A DNA stretch of 64,000 bases from Chitinophaga pinensis (GTDB lineage: Bacteria > Bacteroidota > Bacteroidia > Flavobacteriales_D > Crocinitomicaceae), in NCBI GenBank assembly GCA_945863605.1, contig CAMAZP010000012.1:20526-84525 (forward strand), in the 5' to 3' direction. This document shows positions 56,902 through 64,000 of this stretch, in pieces; the first letter of the stretch is position 1; the number at the start of each line of letters is the position of its first letter. The position numbers were made by a program, and so were the translations under genes. The notes below the pieces were generated by a model that was not told the DNA's origin, searched no databases, and worked only from the letters and a program-made list of their open reading frames with translations.

Positions 56902-57618
56902 TTAATCCTCGCTTCTACTTAAAGCATAGATAACTAAACCAAATCCAATTTTATTGATTGCATCAGCTACGTTGTAAACGATATCCATTGCTTTCAATGC
57001 TGCTGCAGTATCAGCTACTGGCTGCCATCCGAATAATCCACCTGGAGTTCCCAAGATATAACCCAAAGGATAAATTGCCCATCCTACCAAAACAAACCAA
57101 GCTAATATTTTTGTTGCTTTCGCAACTTTTGGACCTGCAGTTTGAGCTAATTTTGATACTTCACCAAACCAAACGATGTAAACAATATAGAAGTAAGCTG
57201 CCCCAGAAAGAACACCCCATAAAACGCTGCCGTTTCTATCAAGAACTTCTCCAATATATCCTGTCAACAACATGATTAGCGACGCTGCGATTAGTTTCCA
57301 CAACAAGCCAATTTTAGCTCCAGCTTTTTTGGTAATTAAATAGAATTCTACGCACATCAACGGTACTGTTAGTATCCAGTCCACGTAACGGAAAAAAGTT
57401 GGTGATTCTCCTGTTTCTAGGTTGTAACCTCTCATGTAGTAGTAATGTACTGCTGCAATAAAGGTAATAATACCAGAAACCAAAACAGAAGTTCTCCATT
57501 TTTTGTCTGTGTTTCCTAACTCAAAAAAGAAGAAAACTGATGCGGCCATCATGGCCATCGTTCCGATGAAGAACGTAAACGCAACATAATTGTCGCTTGC
57601 AATCTTTAAATGTTCCAT
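56902..57618 (-). CDS. Proteorhodopsin, light-driven proton pump
   Basis: A 238-residue seven-helix microbial rhodopsin that should pump protons under light. Helix C has RYVDWILTVPLMCVEFYLI: the DTE triad is D80 (acceptor), T84 and E91 (donor), with R77 before it. H58 matches PR His75. The retinal lysine is K223 in DAINKIGF, with D219 as the counterion partner. The residue at the PR Leu/Gln105 tuning site is M88, which in other rhodopsins goes with green absorption. First gene of the operon with the cyclase-Blh fusion that would make its retinal. Confidence 0.95.
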   Translation of the reverse strand: MEHLKIASDNYVAFTFFIGTMAMMAASVFFFFELGNTDKKWRTSVLVSGIITFIAAVHYYYMRGYNLETGESPTFFRYVDWILTVPLMCVEFYLITKKAGAKIGLLWKLIAASLIMLLTGYIGEVLDRNGSVLWGVLSGAAYFYIVYIVWFGEVSKLAQTAGPKVAKATKILAWFVLVGWAIYPLGYILGTPGGLFGWQPVADTAAALKAMDIVYNVADAINKIGFGLVIYALSRSED

Positions 57619-57975
57619 AATAAATAGTTTAAATTTCCTACTCTAAAGGCTTTTCGGAATCCGCCGTAATAATGTATACAAACACCCCAATTTTTATTTT
57701 GTTTAATGTTGGTTTAAGTAAATTAAACAATCAAGGGTTAACCCTCAAAATATTAGTGTAAACTTATTGTTAAAAGGAAACTATTTTTTGTTTAAAAAAT
57801 CAATAAATAATTACACCAAAAGAATTTGCTAAAAGAATAATTGATTGATGACTAAGCTAATAAAATTTAAAAGGGTAATACAAAAAATAAAAAAATGCGA
57901 GCTTGTTAGTTCAGGATAATGATTTTTCAATGAAAATTAAAACCTAGTAAAATTTGTTTAGTTTATATTTGTTTC
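57619..57975. promoter_or_regulatory. 357-bp divergent regulatory region of rhodopsin, with palindrome
   Basis: Divergent spacer between the rhodopsin gene and the small lipoprotein gene. It contains a perfect 12-bp palindrome AGGGTTAACCCT (57734-57745), about 115 nt before the rhodopsin start, a possible operator. I find no exact TAnnTTTG box for rhodopsin. TATATTTG (57964-57971) faces the lipoprotein gene, ending 4 nt before its ATG. Confidence 0.45.
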
Positions 57976-58308
57976 ATGAAGCTACTTTTCCAACTTTCGT
58001 TCGCGCTATTTATTTTATCTTGTAAAACACAATCTAATGCTGCTGCTGGCGGCGAATCACAAACTGAGTCAAGTCCAAAATACACTGGAATTGTTCATGT
58101 GAATAAAGATAATTGTCCGAATTATATTGAAATAACAAATGGTCCAGAAATCGAAAATCCAAAAAAAGTGTATGCTTTGAATTTGGCTAAAAAATATTTG
58201 AAAGAAGGAAAACAGTTACGTTTTAATTTCACTTATAGTAAAGCAATGAACCCAGAGGGCTGCAACGTGGAAGCAGTAGTGGTGTTATCAGATATTTCAG
58301 TGAAATAA
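57976..58308 (+). CDS. Small lipoprotein, unrecognised
   Basis: A 110-residue lipoprotein (lipobox LFILSC, Cys16). A short low-complexity linker (NAAAGGESQTESSP) leads to a compact beta-rich domain with a Cys pair (VNKDNCPNYIEI and PEGCNVEAVVVL), perhaps disulfide-linked. I do not recognise the domain; resemblance to small copper- or metal-handling lipoproteins would be speculation. Divergent from rhodopsin and overlaps the convergent patatin gene by 12 bases. Confidence 0.68.
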   Translation: MKLLFQLSFALFILSCKTQSNAAAGGESQTESSPKYTGIVHVNKDNCPNYIEITNGPEIENPKKVYALNLAKKYLKEGKQLRFNFTYSKAMNPEGCNVEAVVVLSDISVK

Positions 58309-60516
58309 TAAGCTCGTTAGTCTTTTTAGTGCTTGCTTGTTTTCAGCACTAGAAAATGCTTGCTCTATTTTTTGTTTTTCTCTTTTTGTTAAGCGCCAAG
58401 AAAGAGAAATTCGTTCTTCTTTTCTTTCTCTTAAGTTAAAGGTGACTACATCAACAGGGAATTTAAAACTTTTAGAGCATAATTTCATGAGTTGTTCTTG
58501 ATCATAATCTTGTGTATGAGGAAAGTTGATAATAATATTTCCAAATGGCAATGTTATTTTATCCATCAAGTTTATTTCATGATAGGATTCATCATTCAAA
58601 ACTCTTTTAGTGTCTCTTGTCTCTAGAATAATCACTCCAGAAGTGTTATTTTCTATCCATTTACTGTTAGCAAACAAATAATCAATAGTTACTTTACCTC
58701 CATAATTATCTCGAATTCCAGCGTCCATTAATTGAATTTCAGGTTTGGTTGGCATTGTCATCATTGGCATAATAAAAGGAAATGAAGCATTTGCTCTTAA
58801 AACAGTTGAAAATCTAATTTCGCTAGGATTGTTTCTTTTAAAAAATGTCTGATAATCTATATTTTCATATGCTGAAGAACCTGCTCTTGCTGCAACCAAA
58901 AAACTCAAGTTCTGCGATGATATCAATAATCTTCTACCATCATTAATAATTGTAGGACTAAAAATCATTAAAGGTATTATGCTTTCTTTCTCAAATTCTT
59001 TATAATATTCGAGCGGGTGTTCTAAGTAATTATATAAGTTTTGGTGTAAATGTTGTTCAAATGCTACACCTCTTTCATGTGTGTAGGAATGATTATTGTA
59101 TTTGAATTTTTTGTATCTTATTAACAAATCATTAGTTGAAGCAGAGAAAGCAAGTTTATTTAATAAATCTTTTGAAATATTTTGTTTGTAAGTTAAATCA
59201 CTTTTCGTTTTCAATACTCCCATTTTTCGTCTAAGTAAAATTTCTCTATAGTAAGCTGCACCTATCATTCCTCCAGATGCGCCTGTTATTAGTTGTAATT
59301 TATTTGAAACTGCACAATTAGTTATCGAATCACAATTACTCAAAACCGTAAAAGTCCAAAGAGCACTTCTTGATCCCCCACCTGATGTGTTTAATATAAT
59401 TAATTTGGGTTTTACTTCAGATTGTTTAGATTTCCAATTAAGCAATATTTCATTTATCGCATGATTTGACATTATTAATTCACTTTTTTCTTCTCCGTTA
59501 GCTGCAATTTGCTCAACCGTATAAGGTACTCTTTTCTGTTCAGAATAATCTAAACCTATAGCGTAACTTGTATACCTAAAAAGTGGAGTTACGCTGCTTA
59601 AATAGGTCATTAAAAAAATTGATCCGACAATTAGTGGATAACCCCAACGATGAAACCATGCTAAAAAAGCACTAAGAAGCATAGAAAGTATTGTCAGTAA
59701 TGTTATCATGCTCATTGCGGCAGGCATTTCAAAAAATGTGTAATTTCTGAAAAACCCCATTCCTAAAAATGAGACCAATGTTATAACTTCAAAAACAACA
59801 ACATTTATTCTATTATGCGCATAAATTTGATCAATCAACTCTTTGTCTAAATGTGCAACACTTCTACTTTTATAGATTCTCAATTTTTTTCCAATGTAAT
59901 AGCATGGTCGTTTTGTCTCCGTTCGAAAATAGTTATACCATTTTTCGTTTTTGTTTACAGTTATCGATGCTATCAAACTTTCATTATGGTCTGGTTCATC
60001 ATCGTCTTTATCTCTATTTTTTCGAAGTGGAAAAAAATACAGAATTGATAATAAAATAAAACTTAAAAAGCCACCGATAAATGAAAGGTTAAATAATATT
60101 ATGTCACTTATGAAAGCCAATTCCTCATTTGACTGAAAAACAGACATGTTAAAGAGATAAATGATTATAAAAAGAAGGGGTAATAATGAATTATTTAAGC
60201 AAAATTTGAAAAAAGGAATTGAAACAACAACTAAAAAAGGAAAACGAGGCCCAAGTTTGGCATAACTGTATGTATTGAATGCCATCGAAAATCCACCTAA
60301 ACTAAAACCTAACAATAAAAAACTCCATATATTTACTTCACCTTGGTATTCTGGAGAGAAAAATAAAAATGGTACACCAAAAAAGGAACCCGTTGTTTCT
60401 GTTACAATTGCAAAAAGTAAAACCCAAAGAAATAATCCAAAAAAGTTATATTTTAAATGAGCTATTAATAAACGAAATGGAAAAAAATCGCGTATTAAAA
60501 GTAAATTTCTGAACAT
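58297..60516 (-). CDS. Patatin-like phospholipase with multi-helix membrane domain
   Basis: A 739-residue fusion. The first half is membrane: about four helices in residues 20-160, a charged loop, and three or four more at 235-310. The C-terminal half (about 345-739) is a patatin domain with the oxyanion loop SGGGSR (378-383), nucleophile Ser414 in TGASGG and a catalytic Asp in MDAGIRDNYGG. This suggests lipid hydrolysis at the inner membrane. No partner gene is nearby, and its start near 60516 lacks a visible Shine-Dalgarno. Confidence 0.82.
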   Translation of the reverse strand: MFRNLLLIRDFFPFRLLIAHLKYNFFGLFLWVLLFAIVTETTGSFFGVPFLFFSPEYQGEVNIWSFLLLGFSLGGFSMAFNTYSYAKLGPRFPFLVVVSIPFFKFCLNNSLLPLLFIIIYLFNMSVFQSNEELAFISDIILFNLSFIGGFLSFILLSILYFFPLRKNRDKDDDEPDHNESLIASITVNKNEKWYNYFRTETKRPCYYIGKKLRIYKSRSVAHLDKELIDQIYAHNRINVVVFEVITLVSFLGMGFFRNYTFFEMPAAMSMITLLTILSMLLSAFLAWFHRWGYPLIVGSIFLMTYLSSVTPLFRYTSYAIGLDYSEQKRVPYTVEQIAANGEEKSELIMSNHAINEILLNWKSKQSEVKPKLIILNTSGGGSRSALWTFTVLSNCDSITNCAVSNKLQLITGASGGMIGAAYYREILLRRKMGVLKTKSDLTYKQNISKDLLNKLAFSASTNDLLIRYKKFKYNNHSYTHERGVAFEQHLHQNLYNYLEHPLEYYKEFEKESIIPLMIFSPTIINDGRRLLISSQNLSFLVAARAGSSAYENIDYQTFFKRNNPSEIRFSTVLRANASFPFIMPMMTMPTKPEIQLMDAGIRDNYGGKVTIDYLFANSKWIENNTSGVIILETRDTKRVLNDESYHEINLMDKITLPFGNIIINFPHTQDYDQEQLMKLCSKSFKFPVDVVTFNLRERKEERISLSWRLTKREKQKIEQAFSSAENKQALKRLTSLLFH

Positions 60517-60711
60517 AAATAGAATTTTATTAAAAATAACAAAATAGATTATATATTCTAAAATTAAAATTCTTAATGCAAATAGGTATAGTTAATTGGT
60601 TATCAATTTACCAAAGACGTTTTTTTTCTCCTCGATTTCATAAAATTGAATAATATTTCATTGTTTGTCAAAATTCACAAATGAAAGTCGAGCTTTGTGT
60701 AATCATTTTAA

Positions 60712-60719
60712 TAACTTTG
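60712..60719 (+). promoter_or_regulatory. Candidate -7 box TAACTTTG for sucAB
   Basis: Exact TAnnTTTG match ending 23 nt before the preferred sucA ATG. TTTG at 60694-60697 is only 14 nt upstream, shorter than the usual spacing. Confidence 0.5.
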
Positions 60720-60742
60720 CTTTCCTAAAAATTGCTCTGAAA

Positions 60743-63469
60743 ATGGATAAAGTTTCTTACGTTGGAAATGCAGATGTTAATGCGATTGATTATCTTTATA
60801 AACAATACCGACAAGACCCTGAAAGTGTTGATGCTGGCTGGAAAAAATTCTTCGAAGGATTTGAATTTGCACAAACAAATTACGAAGAGGGTGGCGAAAT
60901 TCCTGAAAACTTTAAAAAAGAATTTAAGGTTATTAATCTTATAAACGGCTATCGACAAAGAGGGCATTTATTTACTAAAACAAATCCTGTACGTGAGAGA
61001 AGACAATACTCTCCTGATTTATCAATAGAAAATTTCGGACTTGAGCAAAAAGATTTAGATGAAACTTTTCAAGCAGGCGAACAAATTGGACTAGGTGCAA
61101 CAACTCTAAAAACAATCATTAGTCACCTTGAGGAATGTTACTGTCAATCAATAGGTACTGAGTATTTATACACTCGTGATCCTAAAAGAATTGAATGGCT
61201 AAGAAATAAAATTGAAACTAAAAATCCAATTCCTTTTTCAACAGAAAGAAAAATCCAGATTTTCAAAAAATTAAATCAAGCGAGTAGTTTTGAAGCATTT
61301 TTAGGAAAAAAATTCGTTGGTCAAAAACGCTTTTCTATCGAAGGTGGCGAAGCATTAATTCCTGCTTTGGATACTCTTGTTCACCGAGGTTCAGAGTTAG
61401 GAGTTGAATATTTTGTAATGGGAATGGCTCATCGAGGTAGACTAAACTCACTTGCAAATATTTTTGAAAAAAGACCAAGAGATATTTTCTCCGAATTTGA
61501 AGGGAAAGAATTTGATTTTGATACAAATTTTGATGGAGATGTTAAATATCATCAAGGTTATACTTCTCATATAACTTTATCAAATGGTAACCCAATTGGA
61601 ATTACACTTTCTCCTAATCCATCTCATTTGGAAGCAGTAAACACTGTTGTGGAAGGAATTGCACGTGCTAAAATAGACAATACTTACAAAGAAGAAAGTA
61701 AAGTATGTCCTGTCTTAATTCATGGAGATGCTGCAATTGCAGGTCAAGGGATAGTATATGAAACAATTCAAATGGCTCAACTTAATGGTTATCGAGCAGG
61801 AGGAACAATTCATATTGTAGTAAATAACCAAGTAGGCTTTACTACAAATTATTTAGATGGACGTTCTTCAACATACTGTACGGACGTTGCAAAAACAACG
61901 CTTTGTCCCGTTTTTCACGTAAATGGTGACGATATTGAATCGGTTATAAAAGTAGTAGAAGCTGCTATGGAATATCGTCAAACATTCAATCGTGACATTT
62001 TTATTGACTTATTATGCTACCGTAAATATGGTCATAATGAAGGAGATGAACCTAAATTTACACAACCTAAATTGTACGATATTATTGCAAAACATCCAAA
62101 TCCGAAGGTAATTTACCAACGTGAATTGGAAGCGCAAGGAGTCATTTCAAAAGAAGAAGCAAAACAAATCGAAGATGCTTATAATCAGTTTTTAGAAGAA
62201 GAATTTGATGCTTCTCGTAAAAATGAAAAAGCCTTAGTTTATGATTTCTTGAAATTAACTTGGGAAGGATTTAGACACGGAACAGCTATAGATTTTGAAA
62301 AATCACCAGAAACGGGCGTTGATAAACAAAAATTATACGAATTAGGAATTAAACTTTCATCATTACCAGAAGGTAAAAAATACTTCCGAAAGATTGCAAA
62401 AATCTTTGATGATCGTTTAAATGCTTTTAATAATAATAGTTTAGATTGGGGCTCTGCAGAAATGTTGGCCTATGCTTCTTTACTTGTTGAAGGTAATGCT
62501 GTTCGAATCTCCGGTCAAGACGTAGAACGTGGTACTTTCTCTCACCGTCATGCGGTTGTGAAAACAGAAGACACAGAAGAAGAAGTTCAAACATTAAAAT
62601 TGTTGAGCGATAATCAAGCTCGCTTTGATGTTTATAATTCACTTTTATCAGAATATGGTGTACTTGGATTTGAATATGGTTATTCTTTAGCAACTCCAAA
62701 AACCTTAACAATTTGGGAGGCACAATTTGGAGATTTCTTCAATGGCGCTCAAATTATGATTGACCAATTTATTTCTGCAGGGGAGGACAAATGGGCAACT
62801 CAAAGTGGTTTGGTGATGTTGCTACCTCACGGTTATGAAGGACAGGGAGCAGAGCACAGTTCTGGTCGTATGGAACGATTTTTACAACAATGTGCTGATT
62901 TGAATATGCAAATAGTAAACACATCAACACCAGCGAATCATTTCCATTTATTACGTCGACAAATGAAACGCGATTTTAGAAAACCGTTGGTTGTTTTTTC
63001 TCCAAAAATGCTTTTGCGTTATCCAGATGCAATGTCAAGTTTGGAAGAAATGGCAACTGGTTCATTCCAAGAGGTATTGGACGACCCTACAGCAAAAGTA
63101 AAAGAAGTGGATACATTGGTACTTTGTAGCGGTAAATTCTACTACGAAATGAAACTGAAAGCAAAAGAATTGGGTGTTACAAATATGGCCTTTGTTCGTG
63201 TTGAGCAATTGTATCCGTTGCCACAAAAACAAATCGATGCAATTTTAGCGAAATACAAATCTGAAAATATCATTTGGGCGCAAGAAGAACCAGCAAATAT
63301 GGGAGCTTGGACGTATATGGCAATGAATTTAAGAAAACTAGATTTGATCGGAATTACTCGTCCTGCAAGCGCTGCATCTGCTGAAGGTTCCAAAAAATTA
63401 CACGAAAAACGTTTGGCTAAATTGATCAACGAATTATTTTCGTACGCAAAAGTAACAGTGAAAAATTAA
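60743..63469 (+). CDS. sucA: 2-oxoglutarate dehydrogenase E1 component
   Basis: Thiamine-diphosphate E1 of the TCA-cycle 2-oxoglutarate dehydrogenase. I use ATG at 60743 (MDKVSYVGNADVNAIDYLY, 908 residues): an upstream TTG adds 26 residues with no family likeness and would precede the TAACTTTG promoter box. Seen: the N-terminal tail binding E2, FVMGMAHRGRLNSLAN and the thiamine-binding LIHGDAAIAGQG with VVNNQVGFTTN, RKYGHNEGDEP, and the C-terminal IWAQEEPANMGAW. The gene is 16 nt before sucB. Confidence 0.95.
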   Translation: MDKVSYVGNADVNAIDYLYKQYRQDPESVDAGWKKFFEGFEFAQTNYEEGGEIPENFKKEFKVINLINGYRQRGHLFTKTNPVRERRQYSPDLSIENFGLEQKDLDETFQAGEQIGLGATTLKTIISHLEECYCQSIGTEYLYTRDPKRIEWLRNKIETKNPIPFSTERKIQIFKKLNQASSFEAFLGKKFVGQKRFSIEGGEALIPALDTLVHRGSELGVEYFVMGMAHRGRLNSLANIFEKRPRDIFSEFEGKEFDFDTNFDGDVKYHQGYTSHITLSNGNPIGITLSPNPSHLEAVNTVVEGIARAKIDNTYKEESKVCPVLIHGDAAIAGQGIVYETIQMAQLNGYRAGGTIHIVVNNQVGFTTNYLDGRSSTYCTDVAKTTLCPVFHVNGDDIESVIKVVEAAMEYRQTFNRDIFIDLLCYRKYGHNEGDEPKFTQPKLYDIIAKHPNPKVIYQRELEAQGVISKEEAKQIEDAYNQFLEEEFDASRKNEKALVYDFLKLTWEGFRHGTAIDFEKSPETGVDKQKLYELGIKLSSLPEGKKYFRKIAKIFDDRLNAFNNNSLDWGSAEMLAYASLLVEGNAVRISGQDVERGTFSHRHAVVKTEDTEEEVQTLKLLSDNQARFDVYNSLLSEYGVLGFEYGYSLATPKTLTIWEAQFGDFFNGAQIMIDQFISAGEDKWATQSGLVMLLPHGYEGQGAEHSSGRMERFLQQCADLNMQIVNTSTPANHFHLLRRQMKRDFRKPLVVFSPKMLLRYPDAMSSLEEMATGSFQEVLDDPTAKVKEVDTLVLCSGKFYYEMKLKAKELGVTNMAFVRVEQLYPLPQKQIDAILAKYKSENIIWAQEEPANMGAWTYMAMNLRKLDLIGITRPASAASAEGSKKLHEKRLAKLINELFSYAKVTVKN

Positions 63470-63485
63470 CGAAATAAGATAGAAG

Positions 63486-64000
63486 ATGTCAGTATTAGAA
63501 ATGAAAGTCCCAAGTCCGGGAGAATCGATTTCAGAAGTTGAAATCGCAGCTTGGTTAGTTGCTGATGGTGATTACGTAGAAAAAGACCAAGCAATTGCTG
63601 AGGTTGATTCTGATAAAGCAACGTTGGAATTACCAGCAGAAGAAAGTGGTATTATCACCTTGAAAGCTGCTGAAGGCGATGTTGTTAAAGTTGGTCAAGT
63701 AGTTTGTTTAATTGATACTTCTGCTGCAAAACCTGCTGGTAGTGCTCCTGCAAAAACAGTTGAAGTAGTAGCTGAAAAAGCGGCTCCTGCGCCAGTTGCT
63801 GCACCAGTACCAGCAAAAACTCCAAATCCAGACCCAGTTAAGGAAACTTCTTACGCAAGTGGAACTCCTTCTCCTGCTGCTGCTAAGATTATGGCAGAAA
63901 ACAATGTTGCAGCTACACAAGTAAAAGGAACTGGAAAAGATGGTCGTATCACAAAACAAGATGTGATTAGTGCGATGTCTGCTGGATTCTCTACTGCTGA
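63486..64000 (+). CDS. sucB: 2-oxoglutarate dehydrogenase E2 component (partial)
   Basis: Dihydrolipoyl succinyltransferase, cut by the window end after about 171 codons. The N-terminal lipoyl domain (MKVPSPGESISEVEIAAW) has the lipoyl lysine in EVDSDKATLELP (about residue 43). A Pro/Ala-rich linker leads to the E1/E3-binding domain (PSPAAAKIMAENNVAAT, GKDGRITKQDV). It follows sucA by 16 nt in the same operon. The catalytic domain lies beyond the window. Confidence 0.95.
   Translation, partial: MSVLEMKVPSPGESISEVEIAAWLVADGDYVEKDQAIAEVDSDKATLELPAEESGIITLKAAEGDVVKVGQVVCLIDTSAAKPAGSAPAKTVEVVAEKAAPAPVAAPVPAKTPNPDPVKETSYASGTPSPAAAKIMAENNVAATQVKGTGKDGRITKQDVISAMSAGFSTA

Noticed and set aside
60665..60742. 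Longer sucA start at an upstream TTG
   Set aside because: The 26 extra residues do not look like the family, and the TAACTTTG promoter box falls inside them.

Overview
The window is AT-rich DNA from a free-living, probably aquatic member of the Bacteroidota, most likely order Flavobacteriales. The evidence is type IX secretion (T9SS) sorting domains and PorP/PorE-type partners, alternative complex III feeding a cox oxidase, the long form of IspG, the IPExxxVDY-pyk and purH-mreB gene pairs, starts that mostly lack a Shine-Dalgarno, and -7 boxes of the form TAnnTTTG. A Fluviicola/Crocinitomicaceae-like organism would fit, but there is no rRNA here to settle it. I see no insertion sequence, prophage, CRISPR array, tRNA or rRNA.

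Layout. 1-4.4 kb: an MbnP/MbnH copper-protein pair, a gamma-carbonic-anhydrase-like protein and ispG. 4.4-8 kb: a 69-bp tandem repeat that runs into the end of nrdA, then the nrdB-nrdA operon and a 0.6 kb leader. 8.5-12.7 kb: a ComF and FAD oxidoreductase pair, then an opposing accessory operon (SPOR protein, frameshifted kinase-like gene, DUF3050 protein). 12.9-24.6 kb: one respiratory operon, actABCDEF-coxB-coxA, ending in a strong terminator. 24.7-37.6 kb: a T9SS surface module made of an 865-residue adhesin, PorP/SprF, a PorE-like OmpA protein and a 2,449-residue adhesin. 37.8-44 kb: mreB, purH, pyk and small conserved proteins. 44-53.4 kb: an M15-like DUF5715 protein, a DUF5916 outer-membrane protein, an orphan response regulator, a T9SS-secreted trypsin-like protease, a GT39-type glycosyltransferase and peptidase T. 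53.7-57.6 kb: a SirB1-like protein and a phototrophy operon. 57.9-64 kb: a small lipoprotein, a membrane patatin, sucA and the start of sucB.

The most striking locus is the phototrophy operon. A DTE-type proton-pumping rhodopsin is followed by one reading frame that joins an FAD-dependent lycopene beta-cyclase to a Blh-type beta-carotene dioxygenase, so lycopene to beta-carotene to retinal would be carried out by one polypeptide next to the opsin that uses the retinal. A terminator-like hairpin between the two genes could make opsin mRNA abundant and enzyme mRNA scarce. Other points to check are an N-terminal domain shared by the two adhesins around a WEED motif, the probable one-base deletion in the kinase-like gene, the 69-bp repeat that copies the nrdA tail, mreB without mreC, and a recurrent promoter box about 20-27 nt before many starts.
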